Shown piece by piece: positions 27,735 through 35,143 of a stretch of DNA of 64,000 nt. The notes beneath the pieces were generated by a model, which saw nothing but the letters and a program-made list of their open reading frames with translations, made no database searches and was not told where the DNA came from. This DNA comes from Pseudomonas marginalis. Its GTDB lineage: Bacteria; Pseudomonadota; Gammaproteobacteria; Pseudomonadales; Pseudomonadaceae. A program made the position numbers and the translations under genes. Location: the NCBI RefSeq assembly GCF_024169655.1, contig NZ_JALJWV010000001.1, positions 2,423,001 through 2,487,000 on the forward strand, in the 5' to 3' direction. Positions within the stretch are counted from its first letter, which is position 1. Every line of letters starts with the position of its first letter.

Positions 27735-28264
27735 CAGTAGCCGCCTTTCTTGCCGATGCCGGCGTAGACGAATTCGTAATGCACTTCGCAGCGTTCGAAC
27801 CACGGTGCGACGCCGGTTTCCTTGTCGGTATGGCGGCCCAGGGACTGGTGGCCGCTGGGCGGCAATACGCTGAAGGTCAGGGTGTATTTGCCCGGGCCTT
27901 GAAGCTTGACGTTGTCGCCGTAGTGCGGCCCGTCATTGGCGACCATGGCGTGGAAATCACCGGTGATCGGCGTGTCGCTGCCTTGCTTTTTCAAGGTAAA
28001 GGACAGGTTCAGGTACGGCACGAAACTGCCTTCCTGGAAGCCTTGGGCATTGTCCGCCGTGGCGCGTACATCGGCTTCAAGGTGGACGTCGGAGTCGGCG
28101 GTGGCGCGCATCATACCGGCGGGCGCCATCTCGATCGGTTGCAGGTACACCGCGCCGATTTCCAGCCCCGGGCAGTGCTGCGGTTCGCCGATCGGATACT
28201 CCTTGGCGAACGCCGCAGAGGTGGACAACAGCAGGACCAGGGACAATGAAGAAGGGATACGCAT
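27734..28264 (-). CDS. P19-family periplasmic iron-binding protein (FtrA-like)
   Basis: This is a 176-residue secreted protein with a signal peptide (residues 1-20). It matches the Tpd/P19 high-affinity iron transport family: YPIGEPQHCPGLEIGAVYLQP near the mature N-terminus, H/M-rich metal sites (EMAPAGMM, HLEADV, DFHAMVANDGPHYG). It captures Fe(II) (with copper) for the FTR1 permease. It is first gene of the operon P19-cupredoxin-FTR1-polyferredoxin. Confidence 0.88.
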   Translation of the reverse strand: MRIPSSLSLVLLLSTSAAFAKEYPIGEPQHCPGLEIGAVYLQPIEMAPAGMMRATADSDVHLEADVRATADNAQGFQEGSFVPYLNLSFTLKKQGSDTPITGDFHAMVANDGPHYGDNVKLQGPGKYTLTFSVLPPSGHQSLGRHTDKETGVAPWFERCEVHYEFVYAGIGKKGGY

Positions 28265-28309
28265 GGAGGCTTCCTGACGGGGAGGGGAGAAAACCCGAGT
28301 CTAGAAAGG

Positions 28310-28337
28310 TTGATCGTAAACAATAATGATTCTTGTC
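28310..28337. promoter_or_regulatory. Candidate Anr-like and Fur-like sites upstream of the ferrous iron operon
   Basis: TTGAT-CGTA-AACAA (28310-28323) is one base from the FNR consensus. The overlapping 19-mer at 28319-28337 matches 12 of 19 positions of the Fur consensus. Both lie 45-75 bases upstream of the P19 start; regulation by oxygen and iron is an inference. Confidence 0.45.
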
Positions 28338-28442
28338 AAGTTTAGGCGATATTTCATGTTGACCGACCTTGACGGCGGTCAAGGCCATCCACCCTTGCTC
28401 AGGTTAGGTTGGCTCTATCGTTCGCCGGTAGGGAACCTCGTC

Positions 28443-28652
28443 ATGGCCAAGCCTTTTCCGCTGCACCCCAAGCACCCCGAGCGCATCTGTTGGGGCTGCG
28501 ACCGCTATTGCGCCACGACCGACCTGGCCTGTGGCAACGGCGCCGACCGCACCATGCACCCGGCCGAGATGATCGGTGATGACTGGTACGAACACGGCGA
28601 CTGGGGGCTCACCCCCGAACCACCTGCCACGGACGAGCCGTCAGCGGCCTGA
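28443..28652 (+). CDS. DUF3079 small cysteine-rich protein
   Basis: The product has 69 residues of the DUF3079 type. Its motifs are FPLHPKHPERICWGCDRYC, then LACGNG and a conserved GDDWYEHGDWG. Four cysteines (CWGC...C...C) suggest metal binding. No function is known to me for the family. The ATG at 28443 is used because all family-like sequence begins there. The frame is open 39 codons further upstream, across the ftr regulatory region, but that part has no family similarity. Confidence 0.8.
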   Translation: MAKPFPLHPKHPERICWGCDRYCATTDLACGNGADRTMHPAEMIGDDWYEHGDWGLTPEPPATDEPSAA

Positions 28653-28730
28653 TCACAATGAACGCAATGGCTGGTTGTACGGCCGATGGGCGGTTACTCT
28701 CTGTGCTCAGTTCAGGGAGAGGTGACCCCG

Positions 28731-29891
28731 ATGTCGTTGATCACAACCATCGAAGACTTACGCAAGCTGGCGCAAAAACGCGTTCCAAGGATGTTTTACG
28801 ATTACGCCGATTCCGGCTCTTGGACTGAAAGCACTTACCGGGCAAATGAAAGCGATTTTGCCCAGATCAAATTCCGCCAACGGGTGGCGCGCAATATCGA
28901 TGAGCGTTCGATCCGCGCCACCATGATCGGCCAGGACATGGCCATGCCAGTCGCCCTGGCGCCCACCGGCCTGGCCGGGATGCAGCATGCCGATGGTGAA
29001 ATTCTCACGGCCCGCGCCGCTGCAGCCTTTGGCCTGCGCTACACCTTGTCGACCATGAGCATTTGCTCCCTGGAAGACATCGCCGAACAGGTCGGCCAGC
29101 CATTCTGGTTTCAACTCTATGTGATGCGCGACCGCGCCTTTATCGAGCAGTTGATCGAGCGCGCCAAGGCCGCCGGTGTCGATGCGTTGGTGTTGACCCT
29201 GGACCTGCAGATCCTCGGGCAACGTCACAAGGACCTGATCAACGGCCTGTCGGCGCCACCCAGACTGACCCTGCCGAATATCCTCAACATGATGACCAAG
29301 CCGCGCTGGGTGATGGGCATGCTCGGCACCAAACGCCATGGCTTCGGCAATATCGTCGGGCATGTCAAAGGCGTGGCCGACATGAGTTCGCTGTCGTCGT
29401 GGACCGCCCAGCAATTCGACCCGCGCCTGAGCTGGGACGATGTGGAGTGGATCAAGAAGTGCTGGGGCGGCAAGCTGATCATCAAGGGCATCCTCGATGT
29501 GGAAGATGCGCGCCTGGCCGCGAATGCCGGCGCCGATGCGTTGGTGGTGAGCAACCACGGCGGTCGTCAGCTGGATGGCGCGCCGTCGAGCATCAGCCAA
29601 TTGCCGGCGATCGTCGAGGCGGTGGGCGAGCGTATTGAAGTGTGGCTCGATGGCGGTATCCGTTCCGGCCAGGACGTGCTCAAAGCGATGGCATTGGGCG
29701 CCAAAGGCACCATGATCGGTCGTCCGCATTTGTACGGTTTGGGCGCGATGGGTGAAGCGGGCGTGACCAAGGCGCTCGAGATCATCGCCCGCGAGTTGGA
29801 CGTGTCGATGGCGCTGTGCGGGTATAACGATATACGCGATGTGAATCGCGATATTTTGCTGCCTGGCACCTTTCCCCAAGGTGCGGGTTGA
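28731..29891 (+). CDS. FMN-dependent alpha-hydroxy acid dehydrogenase (LldD/mandelate dehydrogenase family)
   Basis: The product has 386 residues with the FMN_dh fold throughout. The N-terminal YADSGSW, the catalytic SNHGGRQLDG near residues 280-289 (catalytic His) and the phosphate-binding segments DGGIRSGQDV and GRPHLYGLGA are all present. Such enzymes oxidise L-lactate, mandelate, glycolate or similar hydroxy acids and pass electrons to quinone or oxygen. The substrate cannot be fixed from the sequence. No lldP permease or lldR regulator is next to it, so L-lactate is only one option. GGAGAGG lies 10 bases before the start. Confidence 0.85.
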   Translation: MSLITTIEDLRKLAQKRVPRMFYDYADSGSWTESTYRANESDFAQIKFRQRVARNIDERSIRATMIGQDMAMPVALAPTGLAGMQHADGEILTARAAAAFGLRYTLSTMSICSLEDIAEQVGQPFWFQLYVMRDRAFIEQLIERAKAAGVDALVLTLDLQILGQRHKDLINGLSAPPRLTLPNILNMMTKPRWVMGMLGTKRHGFGNIVGHVKGVADMSSLSSWTAQQFDPRLSWDDVEWIKKCWGGKLIIKGILDVEDARLAANAGADALVVSNHGGRQLDGAPSSISQLPAIVEAVGERIEVWLDGGIRSGQDVLKAMALGAKGTMIGRPHLYGLGAMGEAGVTKALEIIARELDVSMALCGYNDIRDVNRDILLPGTFPQGAG

Positions 29892-29920
29892 GCAAAAAAA
29901 TCGTAAAAAAATAAAAAGAG

Positions 29921-29955
29921 TTGTCCACGAAAACCGTGGGTATCTCTGTGGATAA
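29921..29955. other. Convergent DnaA-box-like pair in an A-rich spacer
   Basis: TGTGGATAA (29947-29955) is an exact DnaA box on the minus strand. TTGTCCACG (29921-29929) is a two-mismatch box on the plus strand. An A-rich tract (29893-29918) precedes them. No replication gene is nearby. Confidence 0.4.
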
Positions 29956-30034
29956 CTTTGCGCGGGCCCGGCGGGGGTTGGCGATTCAACCCAAGGTCAA
30001 TATTTGATCAACTTCTGGCGCGGGCCAGCATAGG

Positions 30035-30069
30035 CTGGGTTTGCGCTTGACAGCCCCGCGCGAACCCAG
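30035..30069. other. Inverted repeat downstream of the diguanylate cyclase
   Basis: CTGGGTT and AACCCAG (with GC-rich inner pairing) lie just beyond the 3' end of the minus-strand GGDEF gene. Without a T run, terminator function is only possible. Confidence 0.35.
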
Positions 30070-30084
30070 TGCCGAAAACACATT

Positions 30085-31281
30085 TTATGAGGCGTTGGTG
30101 TGTTCGGTTGAGTGGGTGACGACCTGTGTCGGTATCTTCGTCATCACCTGCACCCGATTGCGTCCATGAGCCTTGGCCTGGTACAGCGCCTGGTCGGCCT
30201 GGGACAGTAAGTGCGAGAGGTCGTGGCCGGCCGCCGTGGTGGTCACGATGCCGATGCTCACGCTCAAGAACCCCGGCGTCAGCAGGTCCAGTTCGGCAAA
30301 CCCGCGGCGGATACGCTCGGCCACTTCAAACGCACCGGCCGCATCGCTGTCGACCAGCAGGCAGGCGAACTCTTCACCGCCGATACGCGCAAACACATCA
30401 CCGCTGCGCAGCGTTGCCCGGGTCACCTGGCTGAAGGCGATCAGCACCTGGTCGCCCATGGGGTGGCCGAAACTGTCGTTCACGCGCTTGAAGTGGTCCA
30501 GGTCGCACAGCAACAGGGCTGCGCTGCGCTGGCGACGGTTGCAGTCGGCCAGCAGTTTTTCGCCCTTGAGCATAAAGGCGCGGCGGTTGCCGGCGCCGGT
30601 CAGTGCATCGCTGAAGGCGGCGGCCTTGAAGCGCAACTCGGCGCGCTCCTTGACCATCGCCAGGGTGACGTAGGCAATGCCGATGGCATACAGCATCGAT
30701 TCAAACAGCATGAACGAGAAAAACGGCACGCCTTCGCCCCCCGAGGCCTGGGCGTTTTTCATCGGCAGGCCGGGGTCGGTGAGCGCGCGTATGCCGTAGA
30801 ACGCGGTATGCAAAAGGGTCAGCACCAGGGCGGGGGCGTAGGCAACTTCCAGGGTCGCGCGGTTGCGCCACAGCTCCAGGGCCGACAGCACGCCATAACC
30901 GGCCGCCAGCAGCGAATACAGGGTGACCCGCGCCGACAGCGAACCATAGAACTGCGGCAGCAGGCACATCAACAGCCACACGCCACACCCGGCAAAAATC
31001 CCCGGCAGGCTGGGCTTGCGTTGCACGAAGGTGCGCATGGCGGTCCAGTTCATCGCGGCGCTGAGCAACAGCACGACATTGCCCAGGATCAATGCGACAA
31101 AGTCCACGCCCACGCCGCGCACCACGATCAGCCCGGTACCCAGGGAGGCGAGCAGCAGCATGATGCCGAGATAGCCCAGGGTTGGCTCGCGGCCACGGCT
31201 CCAGGCATGCACGGTGAGCAGGCCCATCAGGCAGAACACGAACACGGCCACTATCAGTAGCGTCGGGATATGCAGCGACAT
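30085..31281 (-). CDS. Membrane diguanylate cyclase (GGDEF)
   Basis: The product has 398 residues from the ATG at 31281. The N-terminal half has about seven hydrophobic helices (membrane sensor, 7TM-like). The C-terminal GGDEF domain carries RIGGEEF as active site. RSGD lies five residues ahead of it, the inhibitory I-site RxxD, so product inhibition by c-di-GMP is expected. It makes c-di-GMP from GTP. The input signal is unknown. A longer frame to 31356 has no better start. It is divergent from nudK. Confidence 0.9.
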   Translation of the reverse strand: MSLHIPTLLIVAVFVFCLMGLLTVHAWSRGREPTLGYLGIMLLLASLGTGLIVVRGVGVDFVALILGNVVLLLSAAMNWTAMRTFVQRKPSLPGIFAGCGVWLLMCLLPQFYGSLSARVTLYSLLAAGYGVLSALELWRNRATLEVAYAPALVLTLLHTAFYGIRALTDPGLPMKNAQASGGEGVPFFSFMLFESMLYAIGIAYVTLAMVKERAELRFKAAAFSDALTGAGNRRAFMLKGEKLLADCNRRQRSAALLLCDLDHFKRVNDSFGHPMGDQVLIAFSQVTRATLRSGDVFARIGGEEFACLLVDSDAAGAFEVAERIRRGFAELDLLTPGFLSVSIGIVTTTAAGHDLSHLLSQADQALYQAKAHGRNRVQVMTKIPTQVVTHSTEHTNAS

Positions 31282-31394
31282 TGCCTTGCCCTTGGAGAGA
31301 CCTTTTGTGGGCGCGATTGTAGCGGTATGCGACCCGCTTGACGCTGACCTTGCCACCGCGACATGCTCCTGCTCCTTTGAGCAAAGGCCCGACC

Positions 31395-31982
31395 ATGGAC
31401 AACAGCCCCGTTCGCATCACCGCCGAAGAGACGCTTTCGGACAATTGGTACCTGCTGAAAAAATACAGCTTCGACCTACGCCGCCGCGACGGCAACTGGC
31501 AGGCCCAGACCCGCGAGGTGTACGACCGGGGCAACGGCGCGACCATCCTGTTGTACAACCGCGCACAGCGCACCGTGCTGCTGATCCGGCAGTTCCGCAT
31601 GCCCACCTTCGTCAACGACTACCCCGGTTACCTGATCGAAGCCGCGGCCGGGTTGCTGGACAACGCCAGCCCCGAGGAACGCATTCGCCTGGAAGCCGAA
31701 GAAGAGACGGGCTATCGGGTGGGGCATGTGGAGAAGATCTATGCAGCATTTATGAGCCCGGGGTCGGTGACTGAGCGGATTCACTTTTTTCTCGGTGAGT
31801 ACCAACCGGGGGATCGGGTGGGCACGGGCGGTGGGATTGAAGAGGAGGGTGAGGATATCGAGGTGCTGGAATTGGGGTTCGAGCGGGCGCTGGTGATGGT
31901 GGAGAGTGGGGAGATTGTGGATGGGAAGACCATCATGCTGTTGCAGCATCTGGAGTTGCGGATGTTGAAAGAGGGGTGGTGA
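31395..31982 (+). CDS. nudK: Nudix hydrolase, NudK/GDP-mannose pyrophosphatase type
   Basis: The product has 195 residues, close to E. coli NudK (191). The Nudix region is GLLDNASPEERIRLEAEEETGY. The EEETG catalytic core is intact, while the usual Arg before the first Glu is Leu here (E. coli NudK has Lys there). The substrate-type N-terminus (WYLLKKYSFDLRRRDG) also fits NudK, which hydrolyses GDP-mannose and related GDP-sugars. The ATG at 31395 is preceded by GAGCAAAGG. Confidence 0.8.
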   Translation: MDNSPVRITAEETLSDNWYLLKKYSFDLRRRDGNWQAQTREVYDRGNGATILLYNRAQRTVLLIRQFRMPTFVNDYPGYLIEAAAGLLDNASPEERIRLEAEEETGYRVGHVEKIYAAFMSPGSVTERIHFFLGEYQPGDRVGTGGGIEEEGEDIEVLELGFERALVMVESGEIVDGKTIMLLQHLELRMLKEGW

Positions 31983-32106
31983 GAGTGGGGCGTGTCGATA
32001 TCCGCTTTTTAGATAAAAGTAGCCAACACTAGGCTCGGTGTGCCCCAGATCAAAAGCAACGCGGCCTTGTAGCCGACCGGATTCTGCGAGCCGAACGCGG
32101 TCAAAA

Positions 32107-32197
32107 ATGTGGGAGGGGGCTTGCCCCCGATGGCAGTGTGTCAGTCACTACATGCATGACTGATCCACCGCCATCGGGGGCAAGCCCCCTCCCACAT
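32107..32197. repeat. REPIN
   Basis: The copy is complete, with the linker gcggccttgtagccgaccgg... upstream and gatctccatggatcagatag downstream. These are the same flanks as the units of the large array, so it derives from the same repeat family. Confidence 0.88.
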
Positions 32198-32251
32198 TTT
32201 GATCTCCATGGATCAGATAGAACTCGTTCTGCTCTGGCTTTTGCTTTTGAT

Positions 32252-32421
32252 CTTAGGCGCCCCGTAAAACCACGCTGGCCGGAGTGAGGGCATACCGAGC
32301 ACTAGCGAGGTGCCGAGTGGTGGGGCAAGAGCCCTTTGGTTACTTTGAGGCTTTTTTTTCCAAAGTGACCTGCTGTAAGAGCGGAACCATAAGCCGCCGT
32401 TACCGAAAAAACGGATATGCA
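32252..32421. repeat. Dispersed repeat ending in ACGGATATG (copy C, longest) with internal hairpin
   Basis: This is the fullest copy of the element. It begins ttaggcgccccgtaaaacca, contains ctagcgaggtgccgagtgg and ends AAAACGGATATG. Inside is a 10-base stem (32338-32347 with 32361-32370) around a T8 loop. Copies A and B are internally deleted forms. Confidence 0.65.
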
Positions 32422-32479
32422 CACGGTCACCAATCCCACCCCAACCCCGACTACCGGCTATTGTCAGAAATTTCCCACA

Positions 32480-32497
32480 GGAGTACAAATGTACTCC
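32480..32497. promoter_or_regulatory. LexA2-type operator GTAC-N4-GTAC
   Basis: A perfect 18-base palindrome, GGAGTACAAATGTACTCC, contains GTAC-AAAT-GTAC. That is close to the GTACN4GTGC motif known for P. putida LexA2. It covers the GGAG ribosome-binding site and the ATG at 32489 of its own gene. Confidence 0.78.
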
Positions 32498-33106
32498 ATG
32501 ACAACCCTAACCCCCCGCCGCACCGCCATCCTGACCTTCATCCGCGACCGCATCGCGCAACAAGGCCAACCCCCCAGCCTCGCCGAGATCGCCGAGGCAT
32601 TCGGCTTCGCCTCCCGCAGCGTCGCGCGCAAACACGTGGTGGCCCTGACCGAAGCCGGCTTCATCGAGGTCAACCCCCACCAGGCCCGTGGCATTCGCCT
32701 GCTCAACCCGCCAGCGCGGCCTGAATGGCTGGACGTTCCGGTGCTCGGCCGAGTCGCCGCCGGCTTGCCCATCGGCGCCGATGCCGAAGTCCACAGCCGC
32801 CTGCAACTCGACCCGGCCACTTTCGCGAAGACCCCGGACTATCTGTTGCGGGTACAGGGCGACTCAATGATCGAAGACGGCATCCTCGACGGCGATTTGG
32901 TGGGCGTGCGCCGCAGTGCCGAAGCGGTGAACGGGCAGATTGTGGTGGCGCGCCTGGACGGTGAAGTCACCATCAAGCGTTTCGAACGCAAGGGCGACAG
33001 CGTGCGCCTGCTGCCGCGCAACCCTGCGTATCAACCCATCGTGGTCAGGCCCGATCAGGAGCTGGCCATCGAAGGCGTGTTCTGCGGCCTGGTGAGGCAA
33101 GGCTGA
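32489..33106 (+). CDS. lexA2: LexA2, SOS repressor of the imuAB-dnaE2 cassette
   Basis: The product has 205 residues. The N-terminal winged helix (about 5-70) has TPRRTAILTFIRD and a recognition helix in FGFASRSVARKHV. The C-terminal S24 peptidase has the Ala-Gly cleavage site (RVAAGLP), Ser in GDSMIEDG and Lys in VTIKRF. It is self-cleaving with RecA filaments. The ATG at 32489 has GGAG 5 bases upstream; the ATG at 32498 is 14 bases away and less likely. The operator covers this initiation region, so autorepression at transcription is expected. Confidence 0.9.
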   Translation: MYSMTTLTPRRTAILTFIRDRIAQQGQPPSLAEIAEAFGFASRSVARKHVVALTEAGFIEVNPHQARGIRLLNPPARPEWLDVPVLGRVAAGLPIGADAEVHSRLQLDPATFAKTPDYLLRVQGDSMIEDGILDGDLVGVRRSAEAVNGQIVVARLDGEVTIKRFERKGDSVRLLPRNPAYQPIVVRPDQELAIEGVFCGLVRQG

Positions 33107-33720
33107 TGGGCGCCGTCGTTGCCCTGGACGCGCTGTTCAATGGCGGGCGCGTGTGGAAGGGCCGGCCTGCCGCGCCACCGGCCAGTGTCCACCCCACGGG
33201 GCTCGCGGCGCTGGATGCGGTGCTGCCCACGGGCGGCTGGCCGGAGTCGGCCCTCAGCGAAATCCTCATGGCCAAGGACGGCGTGGGCGAACTGCAACTG
33301 GTGTTGCCGACCCTGGCGCGTTTGTCGGCGGCGGGGGAACGCATAGTGCTGGTGGCGCCGCCCTACACGCCGTACCCCCACGCCTGGCAGAACGCCGGGG
33401 TGGATGTGCGTCAGCTCGCGGTGGTCCGGGCCGAGGAGCGGGATGCGTTGTGGGCGGTCGAGCAGTGCCTGCGTTCGGGCAGTTGCGGTGCGGTGTTGTG
33501 CTGGCCGCGCAAGGCCGATGATCGTGCCTTGCGGCGCTTGCAGGTGGCGGCGGAAACCGGGCAGACCCTGGCGTTTGCCTGGCGCGCCTTGAGTGAAGCG
33601 CTCAACGCCTCGCCGGCCGCCTTACGCCTGGCGGTCGACGCCCGGCCCGCGCAAGTGCGGGTGCTCAAGTGCCGGGGCGGGCTGGCCCACCCGGCGCCGA
33701 TTGCGCTGGTCGGGCACTGA
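33106..33720 (+). CDS. imuA: ImuA, translesion mutagenesis accessory protein
   Basis: This is a 204-residue RecA/SulA-like protein that begins within the lexA2 stop (TGATG). It has the ImuA-typical segment GLAALDAVLPTGGWPESALSEIL, a degenerate RecA core without an intact Walker A. It is part of the ImuA-ImuB-DnaE2 mutasome, with a supporting role in damage-induced mutagenesis. Downstream imuB follows after 7 bases. Confidence 0.88.
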   Translation: MGAVVALDALFNGGRVWKGRPAAPPASVHPTGLAALDAVLPTGGWPESALSEILMAKDGVGELQLVLPTLARLSAAGERIVLVAPPYTPYPHAWQNAGVDVRQLAVVRAEERDALWAVEQCLRSGSCGAVLCWPRKADDRALRRLQVAAETGQTLAFAWRALSEALNASPAALRLAVDARPAQVRVLKCRGGLAHPAPIALVGH

Positions 33721-33727
33721 GGTTGGC

Positions 33728-35143
33728 ATGCGCTGGGTGTGTATTGTTTTTCCGCAATTGGCGCTGGACGCGGTGCAGCGTATGCATCCGGCGCCGCACG
33801 AGCCGCTGGCACTGCTGGCCGGTACGCCGCAGCGGCGCGTCCTGCAAACCGTCAATGCGGCCGCGCACACGTTGGGCCTGCGCCCTGGTCAATCGCTGAC
33901 GGCGGCGCATGCGCTGGTCAAAACCTTTGCCTGCGCCGAATACGACCCCGTGGAAATCGAACGTTGGCAGCAGTTTCTGGCGGCCTGGGCCTACCAGTTC
34001 AGTTCCCAGGTCAGCGTGTTTTACCCGCGCGCCTTGCTGTTTGAGATCGAGTCGAGCCTGGGCCTGTTCGGGCCTTGGCCGCGCTTTGAGGCACGCCTGC
34101 GCAAAGAGCTGAGCGAGCTGGGCTTTCGTCATCGCATCGTCGCCGCGCCCAACCCGGCGGCGGCGCGGGTGCTGGCGAACCTCTACGATGGCCTGGCCGT
34201 GGCCGATGATCAGGCATTGATGCAGGCCTTGGCGCCGCTGCCCATTGACCGCGCCGGCCTGGATCCGCAGGCCGCTATCGCCTTGTCGCGCATGGGCTTG
34301 CGCCGCCTGGCCCAGGTGCAGGCGTTGCCCCGGCACACCCTGGCGCGGCGCTTTGATGCGGCGTTGCTCAAGCATCTGGATGCCCTGAGCGGGCAGCGGC
34401 CGCTGGCCCTAGGGTTCTATCAACCGCCGGACCGCTTCGATGTGCGCATCGAGCTGAACTTCGACGTGCAATCCCACCAGGCCTTGCTATTTCCGCTGCG
34501 CCGTCTGACCGGTGACCTGTCCGCCTTCCTCTGTGGCCGCGACAGTGGCGTGCAGCGTTTCGCCCTGCACCTGGAACACGCCCAGGCCCCGGACAGCGTG
34601 ATCAAGGTCGGCCTGCTCAGCGCCGAGCGTGATGCGGCGATGCTGTTCGAACTGGCCCGCGGGCGCCTGGAGCAAGTGCAAGTGAGCGCACCCGTGCGCG
34701 GTGTTCGCTTGGTGGCCCAGGACCTACCGGTGTTCGTGCCGCAACGCCAGGACCTGTTCGATGACCGCCCGCAACAGACCCTGCCCTGGGAACAACTGCG
34801 CGAACGCCTGCGCGCGCGGCTTGGCGATGAAGCGGTGCAAGGCCTGCGCTTTCACGCCGACCACCGCCCCGAATGCGCCTGGCAAGCGGCGGCCGATAAA
34901 AACCCGTGCCCGACCTTGAACAACGTGCAACGCCCCGGCTGGCTGCTCGCCGAACCGACCTTGCTGGCCGAGCCGGGCGTGCAGATCCTGAAGGGCCCGG
35001 AGCGCATTGAATCGGGCTGGTGGGATGGCGCCGATATTCGCCGCGACTATTACCTGATCCAGAACCGCGCCGGTCAGCAAGGCTGGGCCTACCGCACCGT
35101 GGGGCAAAGCGATGGGCTGTGGCTGCAAGGCTGGTTCGCATGA
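33728..35143 (+). CDS. imuB: ImuB, catalytically inactive Y-family polymerase of the mutasome
   Basis: The product has 471 residues with a Y-family polymerase fold (palm/fingers, then little finger). At the N-terminus the D-x-D metal site is replaced ([12 protein letters not shown]), as in ImuB proteins that act as a hub linking DnaE2 to the beta clamp. The ATG at 33728 follows the imuA stop by 7 bases (GAGGTTGGC). A longer frame lies inside imuA and is not coding. The stop overlaps the dnaE2 start (ATGA). Confidence 0.9.
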   Translation: MRWVCIVFPQLALDAVQRMHPAPHEPLALLAGTPQRRVLQTVNAAAHTLGLRPGQSLTAAHALVKTFACAEYDPVEIERWQQFLAAWAYQFSSQVSVFYPRALLFEIESSLGLFGPWPRFEARLRKELSELGFRHRIVAAPNPAAARVLANLYDGLAVADDQALMQALAPLPIDRAGLDPQAAIALSRMGLRRLAQVQALPRHTLARRFDAALLKHLDALSGQRPLALGFYQPPDRFDVRIELNFDVQSHQALLFPLRRLTGDLSAFLCGRDSGVQRFALHLEHAQAPDSVIKVGLLSAERDAAMLFELARGRLEQVQVSAPVRGVRLVAQDLPVFVPQRQDLFDDRPQQTLPWEQLRERLRARLGDEAVQGLRFHADHRPECAWQAAADKNPCPTLNNVQRPGWLLAEPTLLAEPGVQILKGPERIESGWWDGADIRRDYYLIQNRAGQQGWAYRTVGQSDGLWLQGWFA

